The notes beneath the pieces were generated by a model. That model was given only the letters and a program-made list of their open reading frames with translations. It made no database searches and was not told the origin of the DNA. From NCBI RefSeq assembly GCF_900002575.1, contig NZ_LN650648.1, forward strand, positions 558,001 to 622,000: 64,000 nucleotides of DNA, written 5' to 3'. Below are positions 45,107 through 54,637 of the stretch, one piece after another (the first letter of the stretch is position 1; every line of letters begins with the position of its first letter). Position numbers and translations under genes: made by a program. The stretch is from Romboutsia hominis. Its GTDB lineage: Bacteria > Bacillota > Clostridia > Peptostreptococcales > Peptostreptococcaceae.

Positions 45107-45947
45107 ATTTATGGGTATTATATTCGTAGTTATTTTTAGTGTAGATAATGTCTCCATCACTATAAAAAACAATATCACCTAAAATGTCAGTTCTGTAAAC
45201 TAGGGTATTTTTATTAGAAAGATTTTCTAATATATTTCTGTGAGGATGTCCATATTGATTTTTATAACCACAGGATATAACAGCTATATCTGGATTAACT
45301 TCATCTAAGAATAGATCACTACTTGAAGAGCTACTGCCGTGATGGCCTACCTTTAAAAAATCTATATCCTTAATATCAAATGAATTTATAATATCAATTT
45401 CATTTGGTTCTTCAGCATCACCAGTAAATAAAAATGATTTGTTCAGGTAAGATAGCTTAAATACTATAGAATTTAAATTGCTATCTTTTTGTATAAAAGA
45501 AGGACTTAACACTGATAAAATTATATTATCTTCTATATGCAAAGTATCATTTTTATACAGGTAATTTATAGATAGATTTTTATTAGAACATGCTGATATT
45601 AAGTTTGAGTAGGAAGTTGAATCATGCTTATATTCAGGCATATAAATAGATTTAACTTTGAAGTTATTAATTATGTTATCAAGACCACCGATATGGTCTG
45701 AATCATGGTGTGTAGCTATTAAATAGTCTATAACATCTACATTTTGTTTTTTGAGATATCTTTTGACTATGTTATCACTATCTTCGTCTCCACCGTCAAT
45801 TAAGATATTTTTATTATATGGTGTTTGGATTAGAATGCTATCGCCTTGTCCAACATCGATAATATGAATTTCTAAATGAGAAACTTTGTCACAACCAGAT
45901 AAAAGTGATATTATAATAAGTATTAGCGAGAAAATTATACTTCTCAA
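45105..45947 (-). CDS. ComEC C-terminal-type metallo-beta-lactamase lipoprotein
   Basis: The 281-residue protein has a lipoprotein signal (LISLLSGC-type box: ISLLSGCDK) and a metallo-beta-lactamase domain like the C-terminal nuclease-like domain of ComEC. It shows IIDVGQGDSILIQTP, ILIDGGDED, the metal motif THHDSDHIGG, FTGDAEEPNE and LKVGHHGSSSSSS. It would sit outside the membrane. TTG 45947 is preferred as start (AGGTGG eight bases upstream); GTG 45959 lies inside that site. The separate ComEC channel gene at 50.7 kb lacks this domain, so the two may be a split ComEC; alternatively it is an independent hydrolase. Confidence 0.85.
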   Translation of the reverse strand: MRSIIFSLILIIISLLSGCDKVSHLEIHIIDVGQGDSILIQTPYNKNILIDGGDEDSDNIVKRYLKKQNVDVIDYLIATHHDSDHIGGLDNIINNFKVKSIYMPEYKHDSTSYSNLISACSNKNLSINYLYKNDTLHIEDNIILSVLSPSFIQKDSNLNSIVFKLSYLNKSFLFTGDAEEPNEIDIINSFDIKDIDFLKVGHHGSSSSSSDLFLDEVNPDIAVISCGYKNQYGHPHRNILENLSNKNTLVYRTDILGDIVFYSDGDIIYTKNNYEYNTHK

Positions 45948-46136
45948 GTGATAAACCACCTCACTTAAATGTTTATTAAAAAATAATTTGGGTAATATAA
46001 GTTAATATTGATTATTATGTTAAGATTTTAAACAAAAAAATAAAGAAAAATTCAACTTTAGAGATTTTTAAAGTTATACATAGATAAAAATTATGAAAGT
46101 CAAGATTATACAGAAGATAGTAAACAGGAGGAAGTT

Positions 46137-47042
46137 ATGTTTTTTAAAGAAATAGATATAAATGCAAAAAAGGAATTAGATCCATATTTTGATTTGGTAG
46201 ACTATGAAGCATGTGAGTATTGTTTTGCTACATTATATATGTGGCAACATGTTTACAAAACAAGTTATTATACACAAGAAGATTTCGCAGTATTAGTTGG
46301 TGAATACGAAGGAGATAGTTTCTCTATATTACCATTAACTAAAAAAGAGAATTTAAACAAAGTTATAGATTTTGTTATAGAATATTTTGAAAAAGAAAAT
46401 AAGAAAATATATTTAAGGGGTGTAACAAAAGAGGTAATAGAAGCACTTAAAGAAGATTTTAAAGATAGATTTGAATATATAGAAGAAAGAGATTTATTTG
46501 ATTATATATATGAAGGAGAGAGCTTAAGAACTTTAGGGGGAAGAAAAAATCAAAAGAAGCGAAATCATATAAATTACTTCTTAAAGGAATATGAAGGAAG
46601 ATTTGAATATAAGCTTTTAGATAAAGAAAACTTTGGGGAGTGTCTAAATTTACTAAAAGAGTGGAGTATAAATAAGGAAGAACACAATGAATTTGATGAA
46701 GGTATGGATGATGAGTTAATAGGAATAAAAAAAATATTTGATAGCTATGACATACTAAAAGATAGAGTAAAAATAGCTGGTATATATGTAGATGGAAAGT
46801 TAGAGGCATTTACAATAGGAGAACTTTTAAATAAAAACATGGCACTAGTTCATATAGAAAAAGCGAATCCAGATATAAGAGGTTTATATCCTTATATAAA
46901 TCAACAATTTATAGTAAATGAATTTCCAGATGTAGAATTTGTAAATAGAGAAGAAGATATGGGTATAGAAGGCCTTAGAAAAGCTAAATTATCATATCAC
47001 CCATGTAGATTTGTTGAAAAGTATACTGTTAGGGAGAAATAA
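46137..47042 (+). CDS. DUF2156 (phosphatidylglycerol lysyltransferase C-terminal-like) protein
   Basis: This 301-residue soluble protein is of the DUF2156 family, which shares the GNAT-like aminoacyltransferase fold of MprF's cytosolic domain but lacks its membrane part. Family segments visible are YFDLVDYEACEYCFATLYMW (~17-36), LGGRKNQKKRNHINYFLKEY (~134-153), and the C-terminal INQQFIVNEFPDVEFVNREEDMGIEGLRKAKLSYHP. The substrate is unknown. It ends one base before the next gene, a GNAT enzyme, so they form a two-gene unit. The ATG follows GGAGGAAG. Confidence 0.87.
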   Translation: MFFKEIDINAKKELDPYFDLVDYEACEYCFATLYMWQHVYKTSYYTQEDFAVLVGEYEGDSFSILPLTKKENLNKVIDFVIEYFEKENKKIYLRGVTKEVIEALKEDFKDRFEYIEERDLFDYIYEGESLRTLGGRKNQKKRNHINYFLKEYEGRFEYKLLDKENFGECLNLLKEWSINKEEHNEFDEGMDDELIGIKKIFDSYDILKDRVKIAGIYVDGKLEAFTIGELLNKNMALVHIEKANPDIRGLYPYINQQFIVNEFPDVEFVNREEDMGIEGLRKAKLSYHPCRFVEKYTVREK

Positions 47043-47043
47043 T

Positions 47044-48201
47044 ATGAATATAAGATATGCCAAAGACAATGATATAGATAGTATAAAAGATATATGGAAT
47101 TATTGTTTTAATGATGAAGAAGGTTTCGTAGATTACTACTTTAATTATAAATATAAAAATTATAATACAGTTGTCATAGAAGAAGATGAAAATATAGTTT
47201 CTTCTCTTCAACTAAATCAATATAAGTTAAAATTAAATAGCAAAATATACGATACATCATATGTTGTCGGAGTATCAACATTCCCAGAAGCAAGAGGGAT
47301 GGGATATATGAAAAATATCATGGAATTTTCTCTTAATGAAATGTACAATAAAGGTCAATTTGTATCTATATTAATGCCTATTGATTATAGATTATATAGA
47401 AAATATGGATATGAACAATGTTACGATCAGATAGAATATAACTTAGATGTAGAAGAATTAAAGAGCTTTAAAATAAAAGGAAAGATGATAAAAGCAAAGG
47501 ATTCTAATATTAAAGATTTAATAAATATAAGTAATTCTTTTCTTAAGGATACAAATGGAAATATAGAAAGAGATCAAGCATACTATGAAAACTTATTTAA
47601 AGAAGTAAAAAGTGAAAATGGTCATATATATATTCATGAAGATGAAAAAGCAAAAGGATATATAATATATTTTTTAAATGGAGATAATATGTTTGTAAGA
47701 GAAATATATTATAAAAATATAGATTCTCTAAAAACTATGCTTAAGTTTATATATAATCATAATACGCAATGTAAGAAAGTTACTATATCAGCTCCTATAA
47801 ATGATAAGATAAGATTTATACTAGATAATCCTAAAACGTCAGACATAAAAATTAAGCCTTTTATGATGGGAAGAATAATAAATTTAAAAGGATATTTAGA
47901 AAGTTTAAATATAGAAAGTGACTTAAGCTTAAGTGCTAATATAGAAGTTGAAGATAAGTTTATAAAAGAAAATAATGGAATATTTAATATAAAATTAGAA
48001 AATAAAAAAATTTATGTTGAAAAAATACAATCTGAAGCTGATGTTAAATTTAACATAAACACAATAACTCAGTTAGGATTTTCATATATAGACATAGAAG
48101 ATGCTTTAATTATAAATAATAATAAAGTTAGTGATAATGTTATAAAGCTGTTTAAAACTATATTTGATAAGAAAGATAATTATATAAATGAATATGTATA
48201 A
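47044..48201 (+). CDS. GNAT family N-acetyltransferase with Eis-like architecture
   Basis: The 385-residue protein starts at ATG 47044 (AGGGAGAAA upstream), just after the DUF2156 stop. The N-terminal GNAT domain holds the acetyl-CoA motif VSTFPEARGMGYMKNIM (~80-96) and YRKYGYEQCYDQ (~118-129). A second GNAT-like region and a C-terminal SCP2-like domain (~300-385) match the Eis/predicted acetyltransferase family. Eis acetylates amino groups in many substrates; the target here is unknown. Confidence 0.88.
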   Translation: MNIRYAKDNDIDSIKDIWNYCFNDEEGFVDYYFNYKYKNYNTVVIEEDENIVSSLQLNQYKLKLNSKIYDTSYVVGVSTFPEARGMGYMKNIMEFSLNEMYNKGQFVSILMPIDYRLYRKYGYEQCYDQIEYNLDVEELKSFKIKGKMIKAKDSNIKDLINISNSFLKDTNGNIERDQAYYENLFKEVKSENGHIYIHEDEKAKGYIIYFLNGDNMFVREIYYKNIDSLKTMLKFIYNHNTQCKKVTISAPINDKIRFILDNPKTSDIKIKPFMMGRIINLKGYLESLNIESDLSLSANIEVEDKFIKENNGIFNIKLENKKIYVEKIQSEADVKFNINTITQLGFSYIDIEDALIINNNKVSDNVIKLFKTIFDKKDNYINEYV

Positions 48202-48373
48202 AAGATGCTAAATTTTATATTAAATATATTTAATAGTATATAATAGATGGATTACTAAGGTTTAGATGGAATGAATTTGATAATAAAAAAATTACTTAGA
48301 TATAAAAGCATAATCTTAGAATTATAGACAATATACCTATATCAGTGTGTAAATTGGGAAGATCTAATTATAT

Positions 48374-48403
48374 AAAAGGAGCTGACTTTGTCAGCTCCTT
48401 TTT
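48374..48403. terminator. Bidirectional terminator between the acetyltransferase and the EAL gene
   Basis: The stem AAAAGGAGCTGAC / GTCAGCTCCTTTT with a TTT loop has T runs on both strands. The preceding 48202-48373 gap holds no gene I can support. Confidence 0.9.
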
Positions 48404-48429
48404 GATTTATATTGTTGTTTTATTAAATT

Positions 48430-50076
48430 TTATTCTTTGCTTATTTTAATTAAAGCTATATCCTCTTTATCTTGAGGCTGTGCATAAAAATATCCTTGTA
48501 TAAATATATTATCACTATCTACATTTTTTATAATATTTACTTGCTCTTTATTTTCAACACCTTCTGCGATTATCTTAGTGCCAGATAATTTGCAAATTTT
48601 ACTTAAAAATATTATAAGCTCATAATTAAAATTACCTTCTTTAATCTCATCTATAAAATATTTATCTATTTTAACAACATCAAAATCAAATTTAGATAAT
48701 ATATCTAGATTTGAATATTGAATACCAAAATCATCAGCAGCTATTTTTATATTTTTACTTTGCAAAAACTCCATTCCGCTTTTTATTTGTTTAAAGTCAC
48801 CTGATTCTATATTTTCAACAATTTCAAAAACAATTTTTTTCGATTTAAAATCATTGTCATTATCAATTATATAATTAACTTTTTCTAAGAATTCTTTGCT
48901 CCTTATTTCATTGTATGATATATTTATAGAAATATAAAACTCCTCATTTTTTAAGTTTGTATTTAGCTTAAACCATTTATAATCTTCTAATACAGTTTTA
49001 AATATCCATATTGATAATTCTTCTGTCATATTACATTTTTCAATATCACTTATAAAAAAATAAGGAGAGATTATTTTTCCATCAGGGTTTATGTATCTAA
49101 TTAAAGCTTCAAATCCTACAACTTTATCGTTTTTAGGATTAATTATAGGTTGATAATAAAGTTTATACCTATTTTTTGATAAGTTTTCCTTTATATTTTT
49201 TCTTAATTTATTTACCTTTATAGCTGGTATTATATGCTTTATCAATATAAATAAAACACATGTTGATGCTATAATAGATAAGGTTACTATTTCTTTTGAG
49301 TTTATACCTTTAAAAAAATAATTTAGATGTATTTTTTCCAATTCATTTTTTTCATGTTTAGTAGAGTTTTCTAGTGAGTTATCAATCTCTTCTATAATCC
49401 ATTTACTATTTTTTGATGCTGTTATATATACAGGTCCTGGTGAAAATTCATAGATTTTTTTAAATCTACTTAATTTCTTTTGATTTACAGGAGCTATAAT
49501 TGCTACTACAGATTTATCTTTTAGCATATCTATTATTTGATCTAAATTTTCTCCCCATACAAGTATTGGCTTTGTTCCTTTTCTTTTTAACTCATCCATT
49601 AACCATTTAGATTCATATTCACTTTTTATAAAAGCAACTTTCTTATTATTAAGAGATTTTATATCTTTATAATCTTTATTAACGTAAACTCCTAATAGTT
49701 CAGTACCTATAGTTTCTTTAGAATAAATAAGCTTATCTTTTCTTTCATTGGTGTAATGAAGTCCAATCATCATATCGATTTTATTTTCTTCTAAATCTTC
49801 AATTAAAGAAGGAATGTTACCTTTTACATATTTAACTTTTACTTTTTTATTTATAGGCAATTTTTTATTTATATTAAAAATAATCTTGTCTAAAATATCC
49901 TTGTAATAACCTTCTACTTTACCATTTGGTTTTATATTAAAATATGGATCTAAATCATACACTCCTACTTTTACAGTTCTATCTTTTTCATTGGCATATA
50001 AAGTATTGTAGCTTGATATAGTTATTAAAAATACTATAATTAAAATTAATATACTTTTAATTTTGTGTTTTCCCAT
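48430..50076 (-). CDS. EAL-domain c-di-GMP phosphodiesterase with a periplasmic-binding-protein-like sensor
   Basis: The 548-residue protein has a signal-anchor segment (~5-27) and an extracytoplasmic SBP_bac_3-like domain (~30-245), with GYYKDILDKIIF and MLKDKSVVAIIAPV segments. A membrane segment (~265-285) precedes a cytoplasmic EAL domain (~300-540). Catalytic residues are kept: EALIRY, ISINISYNE, IVFEIVENIES, AADDFGIQYS, VVKIDKYF and IAEGVEN. No GGDEF domain is present, so it should degrade c-di-GMP in response to a small ligand, perhaps an amino acid. The ATG at 50076 follows AAGGAG; a longer frame to 50115 lacks a site. Confidence 0.92.
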   Translation of the reverse strand: MGKHKIKSILILIIVFLITISSYNTLYANEKDRTVKVGVYDLDPYFNIKPNGKVEGYYKDILDKIIFNINKKLPINKKVKVKYVKGNIPSLIEDLEENKIDMMIGLHYTNERKDKLIYSKETIGTELLGVYVNKDYKDIKSLNNKKVAFIKSEYESKWLMDELKRKGTKPILVWGENLDQIIDMLKDKSVVAIIAPVNQKKLSRFKKIYEFSPGPVYITASKNSKWIIEEIDNSLENSTKHEKNELEKIHLNYFFKGINSKEIVTLSIIASTCVLFILIKHIIPAIKVNKLRKNIKENLSKNRYKLYYQPIINPKNDKVVGFEALIRYINPDGKIISPYFFISDIEKCNMTEELSIWIFKTVLEDYKWFKLNTNLKNEEFYISINISYNEIRSKEFLEKVNYIIDNDNDFKSKKIVFEIVENIESGDFKQIKSGMEFLQSKNIKIAADDFGIQYSNLDILSKFDFDVVKIDKYFIDEIKEGNFNYELIIFLSKICKLSGTKIIAEGVENKEQVNIIKNVDSDNIFIQGYFYAQPQDKEDIALIKISKE

Positions 50077-50687
50077 AGTCAATAATCTCCTTTTGCCCTT
50101 AAAAATATAATTCATAAAGTAGTGACCATAAACTTGTATTTTACTTAATTTAACTATATAAAAATTCTTATATGCTTTACACCCATTTTAATTTACTCCA
50201 TATTAAAAATTAATATCTATCAAGCCCTTTATATTTATTAAAATATATTTCTTACTAATCACCCTTTATTTACCTTATTTTACCTTATATTTATTTTAGC
50301 ACTTTCATACAAAAATTTTCATATATTTTATTTATTTTGTAATTTAATTTCATATTTTAGTTATATTACAATAATATTGTCGATTTAAAAACTTTACTTG
50401 AAATTTCATTATTATAAATAAAAAATCACTGATAGATAGTTCAAAAATCATTTATTTATTTTTATTGAGAATGCTTGGTTTTAACCTATATTTTAGTATA
50501 TTTTTTATGAGTACTAAATTTTATGTAATTTGAATCTATGTAAATATTAGAGGAAAGATGTATTTTCTTGGTTGAAGAATAGTCTGAAACTAACGGTAAG
50601 TAAATTAAGTATAAGTTAATTATAAGAAATTAGTTTATAAAATATAAAATTTGAATATAATCAAGATAAAAACCAGCAGGAGGAAAA
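50077..50687. other. 611-base AT-rich divergent intergenic region
   Basis: This lies between the divergent EAL and ComEC-like genes. On the minus strand, TTGTAT-17-TATAAG near 50290-50320 is a possible promoter for the EAL gene, which would give a leader of over 200 bases. I looked for a c-di-GMP riboswitch signature and saw none. No reading frame with a ribosome binding site was found. Confidence 0.5.
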
Positions 50688-51953
50688 ATGAGAAGGCCGC
50701 TTCTTATAATATTTATATTAGTATTAATAGTGTCATACCCTATAACTAATATTTTTTGTGAAGATGTTTATGAAGATAAATCTAATATAAATTTAATAGG
50801 TATAGTTAAAGGGAAAAAAACAAAAGCGAAATACGATGAATATATAATAGATAAATTCTTAGTAAGAGATTATACCAAGAGAAAAAATATTATGGTTGGA
50901 TTAAAAGTAAATGTAGATGGAAAATTTAATTCTCTAAATAGTATGAAGTTTGATGATTTTGATTATGGTAAGTACTTGAGAAGCAATGGATATGAAGGAG
51001 TAATAAATTTAAATGATTATAAAGTTATAGGTGAAAGTAAGATTTTTAAATATTTAGGAAGATTAAAAATATATATAAGAAGTACAACTAGATATTTATA
51101 CAAAGTTAATTCTGATTTTATAAATTCTTTGATATTAGGTGAAAAATATGAAATGACTAGTGAGCAAAAAGAAGTTTTTTCAAGAACAGGAACAAGTCAT
51201 ATAATTGCTATATCAGGACTTCATACGGGGATTTTATGTGTTTTTATAGCAATTTTAATAGGCAAAATTAATAAATATTATAAATTAATAATACTTATAT
51301 CTCTACTAACACTTTACTCTATGATGATTGATAAGTCACCATCTATAATTAGAGCTATATTTTTTACTGCTATATTATACTTATCCATATTTACTGATAG
51401 GAAGAGAGATGGTATAAGTACATTATCATTCATAGGCATATTTTTAGTAATAAATAACCCATATATTATATATAATATAAGTTTCCAATTGTCTTTTCTT
51501 TCTACATTGTCTATAATATACTTTTACGGATATATAAATAAGAGCATCAATATGAGTTTAGTTTCAATAACTATAGCATCAAATATATTAACATTACCGA
51601 TTATATATTATAATTTTAGTGGAATACCAATAAGTTCAATAATTAGTAATATTATAATAGTTCCTTTTATAGGCATTATTATGTATATGAGTATTGTAAG
51701 TGTAATTTTATTTAATGTAAACATGGGTATTTCTAAGCTTATAGCGTATTTTAATAATATTATAATAGATAATATATATTATATATTAAATAAAATAAGT
51801 GAGTTGGATTTTTTGTATTTAGAGATTGTAAATCCAAATTTGATATATGTAATAATTTACTATGTTGTAGTTTTTTCATATATGATATATAGAGAAATGA
51901 AAGTTATGAAGGAGCAGGCAAATGAATTACAAGGATATTATAGGCAATATTAA
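50688..51953 (+). CDS. comEC: ComEC/Rec2-type DNA uptake channel lacking the hydrolase domain
   Basis: The 421-residue protein has an N-terminal membrane segment, an OB-like region (~25-130) and the Competence domain with many membrane segments (~165-405). It includes the signature FSRTGTSHIIAISGLHTGIL (parts at ~165-184) and SPSIIRAIFF. Usual ComEC proteins run to ~750 residues and end in a metallo-beta-lactamase domain, which is absent here. The ATG follows AGGAGG. Its 3' end overlaps holA by 32 bases; comEC next to holA is a common Firmicute arrangement. Confidence 0.9.
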   Translation: MRRPLLIIFILVLIVSYPITNIFCEDVYEDKSNINLIGIVKGKKTKAKYDEYIIDKFLVRDYTKRKNIMVGLKVNVDGKFNSLNSMKFDDFDYGKYLRSNGYEGVINLNDYKVIGESKIFKYLGRLKIYIRSTTRYLYKVNSDFINSLILGEKYEMTSEQKEVFSRTGTSHIIAISGLHTGILCVFIAILIGKINKYYKLIILISLLTLYSMMIDKSPSIIRAIFFTAILYLSIFTDRKRDGISTLSFIGIFLVINNPYIIYNISFQLSFLSTLSIIYFYGYINKSINMSLVSITIASNILTLPIIYYNFSGIPISSIISNIIIVPFIGIIMYMSIVSVILFNVNMGISKLIAYFNNIIIDNIYYILNKISELDFLYLEIVNPNLIYVIIYYVVVFSYMIYREMKVMKEQANELQGYYRQY

Positions 51954-52974
51954 AAATAGAAACTTTGAAAATGTATATCTTTTTTATGGAAAAGAATATT
52001 ATTTAATAGAAAATGCAATAAAAGTATTTAAAGAAAGTTTAAGCGAAGGAATGCTTGATTTTAACTTAGATATAATAGATGGAAGGGAAACTGCTATAGA
52101 TCAGGTTATAAGTTCTATAGAGACACTCCCTTTTATGGATGATAAAAAAATAGTAATAGTAAAAGATTTTGAATTATTAAAAGGTAAAAAGAAGAACTTT
52201 AGCGATAGTGATGAAAAGTATTTTATAGACCATATAGATAATATACCAGATACAACTGTTTTAGTATTTATAGTATATGGGGATATAGATAAAAGAAAGT
52301 CACTAGTAAAAAAGATAGATAAAAAAGGAATAGTATTTAATTGTGATAAATTATCTGATATGGACTTATTTAAATGGGTTAGAAAAAAATTTGAACTCAA
52401 TAATGTAATAGTAGAGAACTCTGAGATAATGTATTTTATAGAACAAGAAGGATATAGAGATAAAAGTAGTGAAAAAACATTATCGGATTTAGAAAATGAA
52501 ATAAATAAAATAAGTTCGTTTGTAGGAAAGGGAAATATTGTAAGTAGAGAAGTAATAGATAAACTTTCCCAAAAGAAGGTAGAAAATGATATATTTAAGT
52601 TAATAGATTATATAGGTGAAAAAAATTCATCTAATGCCATGAAAATATTAAACGATATGATAAATGAAGGTGAATCTGTTTTAGGGATATTTTCTATGAT
52701 AGCAAGACAGTTTAAAGTAGTTGTACAATCAAGAAAATTACAAAGTGATGGGTACACATCAAAAGTAATAGCTGAAAAACTGAAAATTCATCCATTTGTA
52801 GCTACGAAAGCTATAAAACAAAGTAGAAACTTTTCAGATGAAATAATAATAGATATGTTAAATTATATATTAGAATGTGATTATAAGATAAAAAATGGGT
52901 TAATTAGGGATACATTAGCAGTAGAGATGCTTGTTAGTAAATATTGTAAAAGAGAATTTAATAATGTAATATAA
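51922..52974 (+). CDS. holA: DNA polymerase III delta subunit
   Basis: HolA opens the beta clamp within the clamp loader. The 350-residue protein starts MNYKDIIGNIKN, with VYLFYGKEYYLIENAI (~17-32) and PFMDDKKIVIVKDFELL (~67-83). The helical C-terminal collar region has GESVLGIFSMIARQFKVVVQSR. Lengths and motifs fit. The start ATG lies inside comEC and follows a GGAGCAGG site. rpsT is the next gene, a conserved neighbour, but on the opposite strand. Confidence 0.94.
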   Translation: MNYKDIIGNIKNRNFENVYLFYGKEYYLIENAIKVFKESLSEGMLDFNLDIIDGRETAIDQVISSIETLPFMDDKKIVIVKDFELLKGKKKNFSDSDEKYFIDHIDNIPDTTVLVFIVYGDIDKRKSLVKKIDKKGIVFNCDKLSDMDLFKWVRKKFELNNVIVENSEIMYFIEQEGYRDKSSEKTLSDLENEINKISSFVGKGNIVSREVIDKLSQKKVENDIFKLIDYIGEKNSSNAMKILNDMINEGESVLGIFSMIARQFKVVVQSRKLQSDGYTSKVIAEKLKIHPFVATKAIKQSRNFSDEIIIDMLNYILECDYKIKNGLIRDTLAVEMLVSKYCKREFNNVI

Positions 52975-53004
52975 ATGAACTCTAAATAGGGTTCATTTTT
53001 TATT
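52975..53004 (+). terminator. Terminator after holA
   Basis: The stem ATGAACTCT / GGGTTCAT, with one wobble and a short loop, ends in TTTTTTA. Confidence 0.82.
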
Positions 53005-53074
53005 TCTATATAAAAAATTTAGATATATATTGGTGAAATTTTATAAGGTAATTTTGAATTTTGAGCAAAACAAA

Positions 53075-53100
53075 AAACCCTTGAAATAAATCAAGGGTTT
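53075..53100 (-). terminator. Terminator of rpsT
   Basis: The stem AAACCCTTGA / TCAAGGGTTT is followed on the minus strand by TTTTGTTTTG. Confidence 0.9.
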
Positions 53101-53122
53101 AAATCTATACTTAAACGGTTAA

Positions 53123-53389
53123 TTAAGCGTTCATTCCGTTTAACTTTTGAGCTAACTTAGCAACTTTTCTAGCTGCAGCGTTCTTGTGTATAGTTCCTTT
53201 TGAAGCTACTTGTTGTATCTTCTTTTGAGCGAATTGGAATCTTTGAGTAGCTTCCTCTCTGTTTCCTGCAGTAACAGCTTCTTCGAATCTTCTTATTGCA
53301 GTTTTAACTTGAGATTTTCTAGCTCTATTTAAAGCAGTTTTCTTTTCGATAACTTTTATTCTCTTCTTAGCTGATTTTATGTTTGCCAC
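53123..53389 (-). CDS. rpsT: 30S ribosomal protein S20
   Basis: The 88-residue basic helical protein S20 binds 16S rRNA early in 30S assembly. It reads MANIKSAKKRIKVIEKKTALN, the family N-terminus, and ends IHKNAAARKVAKLAQKLN. The start codon is GTG, preceded by GAGGGGGTGA. A non-ATG start is common for rpsT and fits translational autocontrol. Confidence 0.97.
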   Translation of the reverse strand: MANIKSAKKRIKVIEKKTALNRARKSQVKTAIRRFEEAVTAGNREEATQRFQFAQKKIQQVASKGTIHKNAAARKVAKLAQKLNGMNA

Positions 53390-53442
53390 CGTGGTTCACC
53401 CCCTCGTTTACTTTATTATCTTATTCATCGTCAACATATTAG

Positions 53443-53471
53443 ATTTTAACAGAAATAAATCTAAAAATCAA
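53443..53471 (-). promoter_or_regulatory. Predicted promoter of rpsT
   Basis: On the minus strand, TTGATT (53466-53471) and TAAAAT (53443-53448) are separated by 17 bases. Confidence 0.65.
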
Positions 53472-53668
53472 GGATAATTATTTATAAGTTTATAATATCT
53501 TTTTGTTTTGACTTTTTAGATTATAACCTATATAAAAATAATTTACAACATCCAAATTAAATATTCAGAGATTTATAAATTTAAACTTTTTAAATATGAT
53601 TTGGTTTTAAAATGCTAAAAACTGTCAACAATTATAAGTATCATTTAAATTACACCTGGAGGTTTAGT

Positions 53669-54625
53669 ATGATTAATATAAGAACAGATTTAGCGCTAGA
53701 AGCAAGTGAAGTAGTTCAGGAAAGCCAAGAACCAAAAGAAATACCTGGAGTTAAATTAGATAAAAAAGAATTAGACAATGCAACAGTAACAATAGTTGAG
53801 ATTATAAATGAACAAGGCGCAGAAATAATGAATAAAGGAATAGGAAAATATGTAACATTAGAAAGCAATTTAATGAAGTTTGATGATGATGAATCAAGAG
53901 AAGAGGTTATAACATACTTAAAAGATGAACTTGTAGATATATTAGGGACTGACAAAACTAAAAAAACATTAGTTATAGGGTTAGGAAATTGGAATATAAC
54001 ATCAGATGCTTTAGGCCCTAAATCAGTCTCTAAGACGTTAGTAACAAGACATATATTTAAAAATTACAATAAAGATTACGATGATGATTTTACAGAAGTA
54101 TCAGCTCTGAGCCCTGGAGTAATGGGACTTACTGGTATAGAAACAAGTGAAACTGTAAAGTCATTAGTTGATAGAATAAAACCAGATAGAGTTATAGCAA
54201 TAGATGCATTAGCATCTAGAAAAATGGAAAGAGTAAATCAAACTATTCAAATATCAACAGCAGGAATATCTCCTGGAGGGGGAGTTGGAAATAAAAGAAA
54301 AGCTTTAAATAAAGAATATTTAGGCGTAGATGTTATAGCGATTGGAGTTCCAACAGTAGTAGATGCAGCTACATTAACTAGTGATGTACTAGATTTAGCG
54401 ATAGATAATCTTATAAATCAATCAGAGGGCGCAGATAACTTCTATAATATGTTAAAAACGCTTAAAGAAGAAGAAAAGTATCATCTTATTAAAGAATCAT
54501 TAGAACCATATGATAAAAATCTTATAGTTACACCAAAAGATATAGACGAAACAATAGAAAACCTATCTATAATAATAAGCGAGGGCTTAAATAGGTCTCT
54601 TCATCCAGGGAGGATAACCAAGTAA
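53669..54625 (+). CDS. gpr: Spore germination protease GPR
   Basis: GPR degrades small acid-soluble spore proteins during germination after autoprocessing. The 318-residue zymogen starts at ATG 53669 (TGGAGG eight bases upstream) with INIRTDLALEASE, the processing region. Family motifs seen are VIGLGNWNITSDALGPKSV, PGVMGLTGIET, IAIDALASRKMERVN and ISPGGGVGNKRKAL. It is followed by spoIIP after 12 bases. In other spore formers gpr is read by forespore sigma factors; I did not identify that promoter here. Confidence 0.96.
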   Translation: MINIRTDLALEASEVVQESQEPKEIPGVKLDKKELDNATVTIVEIINEQGAEIMNKGIGKYVTLESNLMKFDDDESREEVITYLKDELVDILGTDKTKKTLVIGLGNWNITSDALGPKSVSKTLVTRHIFKNYNKDYDDDFTEVSALSPGVMGLTGIETSETVKSLVDRIKPDRVIAIDALASRKMERVNQTIQISTAGISPGGGVGNKRKALNKEYLGVDVIAIGVPTVVDAATLTSDVLDLAIDNLINQSEGADNFYNMLKTLKEEEKYHLIKESLEPYDKNLIVTPKDIDETIENLSIIISEGLNRSLHPGRITK

Positions 54626-54637
54626 GGAGGAGAAAAT

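Noticed and set aside
50077-50687. c-di-GMP riboswitch controlling the EAL gene
   Set aside because: Neither class I nor class II conserved segments could be found on either strand; only AT-rich sequence is present.
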